Shown: positions 29,304 through 41,509 of the stretch, in pieces | How the letters are laid out: the number at the start of each line of letters is the position of its first letter | Position numbering within the stretch: position 1 is the stretch's first letter | Origin: Fistularia commersonii | Lineage: Eukaryota; Chordata; Actinopteri; Syngnathiformes; Fistulariidae | Assembly: GCA_037954325.1 (NCBI GenBank) | Contig: JBBMNZ010000026.1 | Coordinates: 6,761,501-6,825,500 of the forward strand | Direction of reading: 5' to 3' | Length of the DNA: 64,000 bases | The notes under the pieces: model-generated | Databases searched by the model: none | What the model saw: the letters and a program-made list of their open reading frames with translations, nothing else | What the model was told of the DNA's origin: nothing | Made by a program: the position numbers and the translations under genes

Positions 29304-29992
29304 TATTTGTTTGACTGTGTGAGTGTGCGTGCATTATTATTTATTAATTATTATTATTTTAAAAACCTGCCTTTATCCCTCCAGAGGCAACTAGTCTCCA
29401 CATCAAATGTCTGTCAACTAATTAATTCCTCTTGAAACTTTCCAATTCAATCAACGGGTCCGTCACAAAAATGAGCACAAACAGCTGACCTGGGCGTTGC
29501 AATGACACAACACGGCGTCGCGCTGAGATGACGCCAGGCCGCCTCGTACCTGCAGTCACAGAACCCCCGATGAACCAAACTACAAGAAACACAGAATCAT
29601 GTTATCAGAAAAAGTTTGCTTTCTCATCGTGCCGTTTAAATAATTCATCATCTATTCATCTTCTCCAAACTCAGTTAATTACCCTCAAATAACCTTTCAA
29701 ACCAGGATGTTTATCTTCACGCTGCAACACCATGTTTCCTCATGATGAATTTGGCGAGAGAACATCCCCGCGTTTATTCGGCAACATGAGTGACATTTCT
29801 TATCGCTCATTAAGCTCATTTGCGATAACATTAAGCTCCTTAAGTGTTACTAATGTTGTGCACACACAAGTTCTATACAGGATGAAGGTAAAGGCCATAT
29901 ACATCATTCATGTGCGGGTAATTATATAAGGATATAACCTCAAGGAGCTTGACCTTTTGCTCTATTCTTCATTGCTCTTTGACATTTCAGAA

Positions 29993-30229
29993 ATGAGAAA
30001 TGTGATGGAAGCCTCACACTTGTTTGATGGTTACCACCAGCGAGAGAAGGGATTTCATAGCCTCTGTGGCTCCACAGCCGACATACCTGCCAAGATCCGT
30101 CAAGATCCCGGCGCTGTCATCGCACAGATCCACTGGCACCCTATGAAAATCAGCCAGGAGGGGACAGATGAGATCTACATCACCAACGATGGATTTGAAT
30201 GCTCATCATATCAGCAAAATTTAAAATGA
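29993..30229 (+). CDS. Unidentified exon-like ORF
   Basis: An open frame of 78 codons from ATG 29993 to a TGA at 30227-30229, preceded by a fair acceptor (gctctttgacatttcag, ending 29990). Its content is low in simple repeats and looks protein-like (for example GFHSLCGSTADIPAKIRQDP and AVIAQIHWHPMKI), unlike the AT-rich DNA around it. I do not recognise the family. It could be a terminal exon, a retained pseudogene fragment or a mobile-element remnant. No upstream exon or nearby poly(A) signal was found. Confidence 0.35.
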   Translation: MRNVMEASHLFDGYHQREKGFHSLCGSTADIPAKIRQDPGAVIAQIHWHPMKISQEGTDEIYITNDGFECSSYQQNLK

Positions 30230-31142
30230 AACTGTAATATATTCCGTTTGCTATACTTCACATATTGCTTTGTGAAAAGTAACCATATGTTGCATGTAAA
30301 TATTGATATATCTGAAGCTGAACCGTAAATTAGATACTTTGAATTATGTTTTTAAAAGTATTAAAAAAAAATCTGACGATGGATATTTATTTCTCCCTAT
30401 GTTTTCTGTGACAACATTCAGGGGGTCAGATAAACATGTTTGCATGTTTAAACCGTGCATTGAGAGCAACAGATGAAATCACAACAGCACTATAACCCTT
30501 TTCTAATTAGTTTTTAATTAGTTTTTTAATTGATAACTCATTCTCATATTTTGTATTTTTACCATTAAATTGGGGTCAATATGTTTCCAATATCTTTAGA
30601 TATCAATCTATATATGTATATATAATAGTTATAAAAGCATATAAGAATAAGATAAGAATAAGAACAACTTTATTTATCCTAAAGGAAATTGTTGTGCCAG
30701 AGTTTCAAGTAAAACATAACATTAAAAATAAATGAAGGAGGGAGAATAAGAAATACAAATAAAACCATAGTGTCAAAGTCAAGGCTATAAAGTATAATAT
30801 AAAAATATATGTATATATGTATATAAAAATAATATAAATAAATAAATATAATAAATAATATAAATATAAATAAATATAAATACATATAAAATATTTATAA
30901 ATGGACTTCTATAAATGTCAATACAATATCTATGTAAGCACAAGGAATTCTGTTTTTTTAACGCAAAATATCATTTTTGTGTATACATTTTTGTCACATC
31001 AAACCCAAAAAATAAAAAATCAAACGATGGAAAACAGCGGTGTTAGGACCCGGTCCGGGCACCGGAAGCGCTCTGCCTCCCTCTTCCTCTCTAAAAAAAA
31101 AAAATCCCCTCATCGTCACTTCACCTCCGGTCCTTAGCCGAG
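30230..31142. other. AT-rich intergenic stretch with LINE-like tail
   Basis: Holds (aagaat)n plus caactttatttatcctaaag at 30640-30720 (reverse LINE-like 3' terminus), followed by about 200 bp of TAAATA-type low complexity sequence to 30900. A CpG-richer segment from 31020 is the likely promoter of the next gene. Confidence 0.5.
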
Positions 31143-31415
31143 ATGCTGCGGCTCGTCGCGGCCGCGTCTCTGCTCGCGTCCGGCGGCGCGCAGACGGACG
31201 CGCACCTGGGCCAGAGGGCCTACGAAGCCCTGCAGAAACAGGATCTAGGTAGGAGCCGGCGAGCGTGAACATGCATGAGTCGTCAGAGAAATTAACTGTG
31301 TATATGTGTGTGTGTGTGTGTGTGTGCAGTGACGTTGGGAAGCGTCCTCGGCGTCCTCCTGCTGTTGATGATCTTCATGGCTGTGTGCGTCTACAAACCG
31401 CTGCCTCGCCGCTGA
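31143..31415 (+). CDS. Small single-pass membrane protein, candidate C12orf76 homologue
   Basis: Two coding exons, 31143-31248 and 31330-31415, join in phase 1 to give 63 aa. Residues 2-16 are hydrophobic (LRLVAAASLLASGGA), a likely signal peptide. A short polar segment (HLGQRAYEALQKQDL) follows, then one membrane helix at about 37-57 (VTLGSVLGVLLLLMIFMAVC) and a basic C-terminus YKPLPRR. The identity rests mainly on position: human C12orf76 lies next to ANKRD13A, and the strand relation is conserved. The function is unknown. The second exon's acceptor is preceded by an 11-unit TG tract. A polyadenylation signal is at 31798-31803. Confidence 0.7.
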
Positions 31416-31797
31416 GGCCCCCGGGGGGCCCACGGCCCCACCTCAGCCCCCGACCCTTGCGGCGTGTCACGGCCGGGACCGGTGTCTGCGCAGGCCGCCC
31501 TCCTGCCTCTTTCTCCGGAGAACTGCAACAGAAATGAATCTCGCCACATATCTGTGGAAATGACTGATTCAATCCGTGTCCCACATTTCTTGTGATTTGC
31601 TGTGAAGAAATACAATGTGTGTATATTATTACAGCACCGGAGTGAACGTGAACACCTGTTTGTTCATTTTACCTTGCCAATAATGACTGATATTGTGTAT
31701 GGAATCCTTTATGTATTTATTGTTTAATTTATTTGGCAAATATAAGTAAAATCTCTAATTCTGTGTGTAGTGAGTTCACTGGGCAATCTATTGCTGT

Positions 31798-31803
31798 AAT
31801 AAA
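31798..31803 (+). terminator. AATAAA polyadenylation signal of the small membrane protein gene
   Basis: aataaa about 380 bp past the stop codon at 31413-31415. It is the first canonical hexamer downstream on the plus strand. Confidence 0.5.
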
Positions 31804-31815
31804 CATGGGTTCAAA

Positions 31816-34392
31816 CATGGGAAATGACACTTGGAAATATAAATTACAGAAAGAGAATTCAGCTTGATATGTGTTTAAAGTGGATTCTGCCCACACAGTG
31901 TCAGAAAACCTGGTAAAAAAATACATTACCGGTATATCGGGTTGGGCAAGGATATGGGGAGCGTCAGGATGAGTCTTGAACGAAGATCACCTGAGAGGAA
32001 AGTTCCCACACAGGCCTTGGCAGGAGACATACAAGCCAGGACTGAACCTGAACCTGGAGCCAAAGCTGTGAACAATTCCAACACAAACAAACCCAGAAGC
32101 TGTGATGGCAAAGAACCTGAAGGGGGTCCTTGTGGGTCTCAGACAACCATACGGGTGGAGATATGGTAAAAATCACGGTCGCAACCACTGACCCCAATAC
32201 AGCTGACACTGCGTTCTCAACTCCACATGGGTACGTGACAAGAAGGGTGCATGAATTTTTGCAGACCTATAAGAGAGCCTACAGTTTTTGCAGTTCAACC
32301 AAAGCTCATGAGAATATGCAAGGTGGGGGTGACTCAAAATCCAAGTCAAAACACCAAAAGCTAACTCTGAAATGTATTTGATTGGCTGCAGTAATCCACC
32401 CTGAAAATAGGAAAAGGAGCAATCATTAGCCAGAGGAATGCAAAAAAGATGCAGATGATTGAACGGTTAAGCAGTTCACTGAAAGTGAAATGAGTGAGGT
32501 TGAAAAATGGAGCGGGCCCGGCCAGCCACCACTCCCAAGAGATGAGCCATCTCCTTCAGCCTAGCTGGAGGGTTGGGGAAAACATTTAGAGCCCGTCAGA
32601 AAAGGCTAAGGAGAATGTTCACAGATGTCATGTTGTTGTTGTTGCAAAGCCTCCGCATGAGACTTTAAGACGAGTAACGTCGGGCAGATGATGAACTCTG
32701 GCCCCTTGAGGCTGCTGTGTGACGGATCTATTGCAACATCTCGCTTGGTTTCATCCAGCTGCTGCGAGATGGAGGAATATTCTCTATCTTCCATGTCTTC
32801 TCATAGACACAAACACAGGGCGGTGAAAGGAAAATTGGAACCATTAGTTCACCGTATGAAATAACTGATGACTAACTGATAACGAATGTAAGCATCGTAT
32901 GAACGTGACAATACAAAGAAAGTCTTTTTTTTTCCCCATCCCCGTGTACCAGCTATACTTATGGATAGTGAAACGTATAAACTAGGCCACACTAGTAGTC
33001 GTGGAAATAAAGTGCTTTAATTTTACAAACATGTTGAAAATCTTAAAATTTTAACACATTAAAAATGTTGCAGCTTGAATGGTATGTTACAAATATCTTC
33101 ATTAAACTAACCAAACTAGCTTATTGATTTTTTTTTAACTGTTCAGCAGTTTGGCAACCTTAGCATAATAAGTTTTTCAGGAGGGTCCCGAAAATCAGAC
33201 AGAGCAAAGACACTCCTTTGATTACCCTAAGTGTTTTTTTTTGTCAATGGAATAACAATAGTGGCGTGTTTTATAGCATTATTCTAGTATGAATGATGCT
33301 TGTCGCTTCCAGAACAAAATAAAAAAATAAATAAAAAAAACACACCAAACCTGCTGAGCAAGATTATTCTACGTGGCACAACATAATAAAGACAGCACCA
33401 CTTTGCGAGGTTTAGCGTCAGGGCAAAGCAAACTGTTGGCATCTGCTTGAAGAAAAACAAACAAAAAAAAACTCTTACAAAAACAGGCTGGCTTGATGTT
33501 TGTGGCTACAAAAGGCTGAAGATCAGGAACAGTCATAATATTCTCTGCAAAAACTGCTTGACCGCTTCTACAGTGACTGACGCCTGCATCCACTCAGTAC
33601 CCGGTCTCTGCTCAGTGACATTTGAAATTAACAAAAAAAATTGAATATTCCTTCGAAGCAAGTATTTGTTACCATGCACGGATATCAATGTTCTCCCCCT
33701 TCCCTCCCCCTAACCCGAAAAGTACCAGATCCCTGCATGTGGACCGTGTGAAATAACATTGGCAGAGTGATATGCAAGAGAGACACACTGCATCACCAAA
33801 GAGATATTAACAAGCCAAGAATTTCACAAAGTTTTACACGAGAAAATAATGGGGCTGTGTAAAACTGTAACCCTGAGATTTCTGTTATGCGATGAGCCTT
33901 AACATGGCTTGTACTGTCCAACCATTCGTGGTCCTTAAAAACAAACAAAACGGCGAAAAAAGAAAAAGAAAACCAACTCTCTGGGAAGACCTCTCTGTGG
34001 CGTCATTTAAATCTGTCCCACCAGGTCGAGAATTAAGTCTGTTTATTAACCGTCGACCCGCTGATGACTAAGTTTGACCAACATGAATTTCTCTGCGGTT
34101 ATTGTCAACCAAAGAAAACAAATACATAAAGAGTAACAGCTCTCCCCAAAACTCAAAAGTAGAGCCAAAGAATGTAGAGGTGCAATACGTGGGGATAGAA
34201 ATGTACAAAGAAGTAGACTCTTACCAAAAATACCATTTAAAATATTGAATGCAGAGTTTGATATTGCCTGTTCTGCTGTTGCATAGATGATTGCAGTGGT
34301 TGGGAAGGATAATGGAGATGTAGTAGTTGCTTCTGAATCTAAAAAAAAAAAAAATTGTATTATTACTGTTAATATTTTCCCTCTTGATCCCT
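31816..34392. other. Convergent intergenic region, no gene seen
   Basis: About 2.6 kb between the small membrane protein gene (plus) and the ankrd13a stop (minus). It is moderately AT-rich with several poly(A) tracts. A minus-strand AATAAA (plus-strand tttatt) at 34042-34047 is a plausible ankrd13a poly(A) signal. ORFs near 31942-32210 and 32606-32794 show no recognisable protein. Confidence 0.5.
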
Positions 34393-37300
34393 TTACTTCT
34401 CAGTGAGTGACAGCTGCAAAATCCTCTCTAGTTCCTCTTCCTCCTGCTTCCTCAATCTGTCCTCTTGCTCTTGAGCACGTGCAGAGAGCTCCATGGCCAG
34501 ATGGAGGTCTGAGTCGGGGCTGGAGGCAGAGAAAGTGCTTGCAGGGCTGGATATGTTTCTATGTTCCACTAGCACCCCCTCTGGGATACTCCTAGAAAAA
34601 CAGAAACGTAGCCATCGTGCAACTTGCAATTTGATGAGCCTCTGAATTCCAAAGAAGATACAGGGTTCTGAATCTTATTTTAAATGCATACAATATACTA
34701 CGTTTACTCCGGCTGGACAATAAAAGGCTCTATCGGATGTTCCCCAACAGCAATATCATATCACAGCCTTTTTTTCTGTACTGAAAAATTGTGTCACATA
34801 ACATTACTTTCTACATCCATACAAAAGTGATCTGGCAAAATTGTTTCATCTTCAAACATTATTTACTACTTTACATATACTTGGTGGCGATGCAATGAAT
34901 ATTTTTGTGCATGTGACATTTTTCATGCCTAAATAGATTTTGCGAACCACCTTTAAATGATCCAGCCTGAAACTATACTATGATATAACCCACCTGTCAC
35001 TAGGGCTACTGGATATTGCATCGGTGAACAGCCCATCGGCATCGTCCCAGGTCCCCTGCGATTATAACGAAAAGCATTGGGAATATAGCGAGTGAAAGCG
35101 TGAAACGGTGAATTTAAGGGAGCGATGACTCTGGCTTCCTGACCTGGCCTGAGACTCCGTGGCTCTCCAGGAGACTTTGATGAATGGCGTACTGCAGGAG
35201 CTCCTCGTCATTGTTGGACATCGGTGTGTGACGGCTGCCCCCTCGGCGGTGGTAGTTCGCTGGCACCTCGAACACCGAAGGGCACACCTGAAATTCTGGC
35301 AGTGCTGGAAAACCGAAACAACACCACAAAAAACACCATTAGAAACACACAGAAAGGGTTGATATACTGTGTGTAAATTGGAGGTTTGTTTAGTCCCAAA
35401 CTTCCATTATGATTTGATATTCCATGGATTACTTCAACAGTGAAACTATTTTAACATCACAAAGTTGACAGACGTATGGTTTTATGTAATTCAATTCAAG
35501 AGCTCATACAAGCACAGACTGTGCTATGAATGCCCATTTGCAAATTTACCAAAATCAACAAATGAGAATTTAATAAATTTGAAATTACATGTTTTAGGCA
35601 TGAGGTAATAGAATAACGTTGAAAGGTAGTAATTTTGAAAGACTAAAAGGCATTTACTCCATGGATAAATCATTAAAACATATTATATATTCAGAGCCTA
35701 ACTGCCATTCTGACCTGTGGCTTCCTCATCTTCTCCTGAGACTGTTGGTGAGGCTACTGGTGATTCATTCACATCCTCCACAGTACTGCATTTATTTACG
35801 TTACCAAATGTTATCCTGGCATTCAGGACATGAAACAGGGGAATCTCTAAGAGGGGGAAAAAAAAAACAAGACATAAGATATTTGGAGAAGACAAAAAAA
35901 AAAGGAAATAGATTTTAGAATAATGGTTGTCCTGACAATTATAAAGTGAAAAAAAGAAAACTAACACACCAATTTTAACAGGGAAACCAGGAGGAAATTT
36001 CAGAGCAACAAAGTCTCGTAGCCTGGCAAAGTGGGAGCTGGTCCGAGCCATGAGGTCAATAATCGGGGTCACCTGCTCCACCAGTGACAAGGGGTGTTCT
36101 TCACTCATCCACAATGTACCTTTAAATCTGGGAGAGATAGGAATATAAATCACTATAACGCAATAGTACGCTTATTCTTTTGAAACAAATGATTCATAGA
36201 CATCGATGACAAACACAGTTTCCGATGGTTTGACTGTGTGGAAGCATCAGAAGATTGTAACACAAGGGGCCAGTGTTGATTTATTTTTCGATAGAGCATG
36301 GTTGTGGGACAGTGCAGAGCTGAGTTCTAAATGATGACTTTCGTTTCGCACTTTTTGGTTTACATGTGTTAGCAGAGTGACAAAGGCGGAGATGCTGACT
36401 GGGGATCAGATTTTGTTGTGAGGAAAAAAACAAAAAATCCTTGCATTCCTTGGTTCTTTACCACATTGGCAAACTGATCATTGTGGTCTGGTTTTTCCTG
36501 CAGCTGTCTGACTCCTCTCCTTTTGCAAATGATCACGTTCAATTTTCGAATGTTAAGGTATCATGTTGCTTTAAATTGTAAAATGATGGACTTCCAGCAG
36601 TTTCTGACAAACTAAAACCCTACTAGCTAAGCTACCTGGCTACCTCAGATGTCACGGCAGCTTGAGATATAGCTGTTTCAACTGAAAACTTGCCATTACA
36701 AAGCATGATGTCTTCAGAGCAGCTTAAATGACTTTATCCAAGGCTTGATGGACAGATAAATCTGTGGCTGCTCATGAATGTTTTGGTTTGAGCAAGAGTC
36801 TTACTTCTGCGTTCGAATGCTCAGCTCTATGGGCCTGCCAATGTCTCTGTTTCCCAGGTCGAAGTCAGGATCAAAATATTCCACAGGGGTTATGGCAGTG
36901 GGATTTGTGGCAGTAGCGTACTCCAGAGTCAGGTCCTGTAAAAGGAAGGACTTATTACAAAGGATGCTCACAAAGAAAGGCCACCTTATTTCCATTAATT
37001 TAGTTTATGTGTGTTACCCCTTGTGCACTTATGTGCTGTTCCACAGTCCCCAGGAGAGACTCCAGGATGTTTCTTTCACCTATCATCAAAGTAATTTGCA
37101 TTTAATCACCTCAGAGTCTTCAAATGTAAGATTTGTTTTACCATTTGCAGAAATCTCATCTTTAATTTTATATAATATATGAATTATAATGTATTATGTA
37201 CGAGTACGGAGAGAGGTATGGTTTGAGTGTTTCCTTGCGCTTACTTTTTATTCTGGCTTTCTCCTCGTCTGTAAGATGCTCTGTCCTTGTCCTAATGACC

Positions 37301-40030
37301 ACGTTTACATTATTAACACTGAAAACCTGAAAACAAAAAGCAACTTAAACACCAGGATCATACATTCTTATAAAAAGTCTTAATTTGTTGGCAGAAATAA
37401 ACTTTGTGCAGAGTTAAAAGAAAAATGTATACTGAAGTAAACCTTCGCGTCAAATCCATTGACAACTTCCGTTTTGTCAGTTCTCCAGCCCCAAATCCCA
37501 GATTTGTTCCTATGAAGGGGGAAAAAGAATGAAACAAAAACCACAACAAGAATTCCACCGTTATACTCTGCGTTCACCAAGTTTCACCAACAGGCAGTAC
37601 AGGCTCTACAATATTTCAAATAGCTTGTTCATTATTCTAAAAGCTCTTATCTTCTGGAAGAGCTTTTTTAAGGTTCTGGATTTCCATAATGAATATAGTT
37701 ACAGATAGCCCAGAGGCTTAAACTCCGCTTCATGAAGATATCTGATCATCGGTCACAGAGACAAAGAGGGAAACAAATCTGCACCTTTTGTATTGGTCCT
37801 TTGTTGTGTTACTAACTGTATGATTATTTTAAGCCCGAGTCAGACACACTTCCAAATGAGATCATTTATTGCACAAATGCCTCACTGCAGCAAGTTGATA
37901 TGGAAAGAAATATCATTTGATTGGATGACATACAAACCCAGTTGATTTCTCACTTACCTTTCAAAAGCTATGTCCTTGGTGTCCAAGTAGGTGTTGACTA
38001 TAGGTGTAGTCAGTCGCTTGGCCACCTCCTGTTCAGCTGGCTGCATCGACTCCAATGTGACATCCTCAATTTCTTGGGATATATTGAAACGTTCGGTCTC
38101 CACAACTTGATCGTCGTGGTTCACTTCCATCAGCTCTGCACACAAATCTGTAAAGAGCTGGTCGGTAACACCAAATTCTTCTGACTGAGATTGATGCCTT
38201 CTTCTCATTCATTCTAAACACACACCGTCTCCTCTGAAGATGTAGCTTCTGCGGCCCCGGATCCAAGTCATATTTTCAAAGCCCAAAAGAGTGGCATCCA
38301 CTCGCAGGTTTGCACCGCTTTTCCAAATACGACAAACATCACTTGGGCAGACCCGCGACAGAAGAGGGACTGTGAAAGTATAAGAATGTCCCTCAGTACA
38401 GATGAAAGCGTGCACCCAAAAACAAAACAAAGTGATTCACACTAAACCCTAACACACTTGTCAACCACAAAGCAGTATGTTGACTTTCTGGTATGACAAG
38501 ATATAACCAATGAGTACAAAAAGAATGTGTGTTTGTGTGAATCCCTGAGAGAGAGAAGAAAAAAAAAAACTTACTCCAACTGGTGAATTCCCATTTCATT
38601 TCCATATAGAAGTCTGGACTCTATGGATGGAAACATGGCAAACAATCATTACCTTTGCACTTAAAGGTGAATGTGGAAAAAAACGATAATGGGTAAACGT
38701 CTTGGGTGAAACCTCTCTGATCTTTGATAGCAGCCCAGGCACTCCCCCCAGAGCAGTGGAGGCTTTGAGGTAGTCTCTCCGTTGAAGAACTAACTGAACC
38801 ATCTCCGGATCGCCGGTGCTGACTGCCTCCTGCAGCACTAAACATAGAAAAATATCATAAACATCTTACGTAACCTTGTAAGACAACAATCCATTAATAG
38901 TCCACTGATGCAATAACCAGTGAAAAGGAAGTGTTCCCGTTGCATGTGAGTGGATATGCATTTTACTGGACACAGATGATGCAAACACGTTAGTGGGAAA
39001 TGAGTACTAAGTGATTGGACAAGCCCCCTAAAAGCAAAGCCAGCACAGGGAACATCACAGTATGGTATTTGGCTAGTTTAATTCTAACCTGTCCAATTCT
39101 TGGCATTTTCTTTCGTCACTTCAGCCCCGTGTCTCAGAAGGACCCTCACTGACTCCAGGTGCCCGAGTGACACCGCCAGGTGTAGAGGTGTCCGACCTCT
39201 GGGATCCAGAGCCTCAATGTCATTCTGAGAAAATCAGTAAATAGCTTGTTAAAAAAGAGATTTCTCAAGGTCTGGCCACTGAAATCATGTTGCAAATTCA
39301 CAATACAAAGCATCAATACACTACTTTTGCTCTACACTTGTGATTGCGTCGATCCCATGGCTATTCTTAAAACATGTTTCGCTTTTGCTTTGGCATAAGG
39401 TCCATAGGTGAATCTCAGTATCCCGGCAAACACTCACAAGACTGGTGACAAGAATGGGATGCTAATCAGGAGAGGTGGATATGAATTATTGAATACATAA
39501 GTAAAAATCAGTCTGGTTAAATGTGAAGATGTCGAACAGATCAGTGAACAGTCCGCCAATCCAATCATAGTTTCTTACATGCTATAGCAAAGTCTTGAGT
39601 CTATAAATAGTCTAGTGTAAAATTCTTAATAGGCGTGTAAGTTGATATGATTAATTCATTCGGTAATACAGCTACTGTATTGAAAAGTAATGACAAAGAT
39701 CCGGCTGGGAAACGAGGTAAGGTCTTAAAAGTAAATAAATATATCGTCAATCATGCACCAAGTCGGTGAGTAGGGAAGTCGATGTATATTGCTTATTCTG
39801 CTTGTGACACTACGAAACATCTGTCTGCAGGACCGGCCTACACCAACTGGATGCATATTCCTGGCATCGTCGAGGAAGCACGGATTATTATTATTTGTAG
39901 CATTTTAAGTGTTTTTACGAACCTCAGACAAGGCTATCTGTTGTTCCAGTTTCCTGTAATCATTCTCCCAAACCGCGGAGTGCAGTGGGAACTCCAGTCG
40001 AATATTTTCGCTAACGTTAGCCACAGACAT
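34393..40030 (-). CDS. ankrd13a: Ankyrin repeat domain-containing protein 13A
   Basis: Ubiquitin-binding protein that controls endocytosis of ubiquitinated receptors such as EGFR at the plasma membrane. Fifteen exons: 40030-39923, 39224-39089, 38837-38713, 38620-38575, 38369-38226, 38147-37958, 37509-37443, 37326-37245, 37079-37018, 36935-36805, 36127-35970, 35846-35715, 35304-35144, 35055-34994, 34591-34393. All phases close; product 600 aa (human 590). Ankyrin repeats span about residues 10-110 (DPRGRTPLHLAVSLGHL, QEAVSTGDPEM). The GPCR-chaperone-like core follows (MKWEFTSW, GFENMTWIRGRRSYIF, IDLMARTSSHFARLRDF). Ubiquitin-interacting motifs are clear at about 493-508 (EELLQYAIHQSLLES), 561-573 and 585-598 (ELERILQLSLTEK). 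The segment where human has another UIM is degenerate (GLFTDAISSSPSDR). Several donors are weak (gttcgt, gtttca, gtttac). Head-to-head with git2. Confidence 0.96.
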
Positions 40031-41509
40031 CTTCCTCTTTGTGGAGCCTCTCTGCAATACGTTAGCCGCCACTTATACACACGGCCATGGGAAGACGGTT
40101 GTGGGAATACCTGAATCCCCAGATAAACAGCACGTTAAAAGATTTACAAAAAGGTAGAAAAAAGAAAGCCGGTGGTCAACTTCTCCCAAAACCTTCACCC
40201 GAACAAAACTTTTGAACAAGGAAGTGCCAGAAGGAGTGCACACTACTGACAGGGGTGTCCCGCCCAGAAACACGCTCAGTATCACACCAAAACCCCCCAA
40301 AATTGAAAACATCTACCTATTTTGTGTAAATAGAAGGCAGATTCACGCCTTATTGAAGGAACTGCTCGACGTAAACAGGGACACAGTTTGTGAACCATAA
40401 AAAAATATCCGCATGGGACGAGAGAGTGGTCGGTTCCAGATCGGACGAAACCATTCACAGGCTGGAATAGGGGGGATGGGAGTCCACGACATTAGGTACA
40501 AAGTACCGTTAAATATTATACAAACTTACAAATGTTTAGTTTTTCGAAATGAATACAGTCTATCCTGACAATTAGATGAACACATTTAAGGAATCGTCGA
40601 CGGTTTTACCAATATTGTTTTAAAATTACAGTCAAAATAATAACTAACCATTACTTGGAGGTTGTGGAAGACCTATAACGTTCGCACATCTTTACTACAA
40701 AAAGGTCATCATCTTGATATTTAGTTGTTTTTATTTTAACTCCCAAATCAAAGTGTGATGCTACACGCTTGGCAGGTATACGTTTTTTGGCGCTTAAACC
40801 TTTGCCTTCCCAATAGCATCCAAAGCCTTTGAACACACGCTGTTATTAAAACATGATCGCCTGGTTTTATTTCCAAGCACAGTGATACAAGTGATGAATA
40901 TTTCAAAAGATGTACAGAAATCAGGTAATATTACACCCATGGAGCACTTGAGTGTAAATGGATCTGTTTTCCAAGTGAATCCAACTAGTTGGCCCATGTT
41001 CCTTTGCCTAGAAATAGTGGATTATAGCAATCATAATAATTTTACGACCGCGTAATAAGCGCGACTAAACGCGCATCTCTGATTGGAGCGCAACTTCGGG
41101 CGTAATAACCGGACGGTTTCGGGGATATTTGGGGAAAAGTTCCCTGTCAGGCTCAACCCGGGGTAGAGTGAGCTCAGGTGCTGCGGCGCCGAAAAGTGTT
41201 GTTGCTGCCGTTTGTCCACCAGAGACAGAGACAGAGCAAACTACCGGGCGGGCGTAGGGTGCCGAGCCCGTCAGGTGCTAAGTCGGCTAACTTCCAGGCG
41301 AGCAGCTGTCGTATCTCACGCCGGGATGGAAACGTTATAATGGTCGTAACGCAACCGTTACGCGAAGTAGCAGTTCGTTGTTTGGAACTGTCTTCCTTTG
41401 CTAGCCGGAGCTAACGCGGAAAGCACCTCCGCGGAGTAATCAATGATTAGCTTAACGGATAGAACACGGTTGTAATTTTGGAAAAAAGACATTTCTTCCC
41501 GAGGAAAGA
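40031..41509. promoter_or_regulatory. Shared bidirectional promoter of ankrd13a and git2
   Basis: A 1.48-kb gap between the start codons of two divergent genes. CpG density is high from about 41040 to 41450, next to git2 (for example cgcgactaaacgcgcatctc and acgcaaccgttacgcgaagt), while the middle (40480-40900) is AT-rich. No TATA box is obvious on either side. The same head-to-head arrangement exists in human. The 5' UTR limits are not determined. Confidence 0.6.

Larger units (their letters stand above)
25206..29990. other. slc6a4 3' region and repeat-rich intergenic DNA
   Basis: Downstream of the slc6a4 stop. An AATAAA at 25667-25672 and AATAAA-like clusters near 25925-25950 are candidate polyadenylation signals. 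CA/CG-rich simple sequence occurs at 26887-26930. The minisatellite (28040-28960) and the second MITE copy (29096-29303) lie here. No convincing coding exon was found between 25206 and 29990. Confidence 0.5.
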
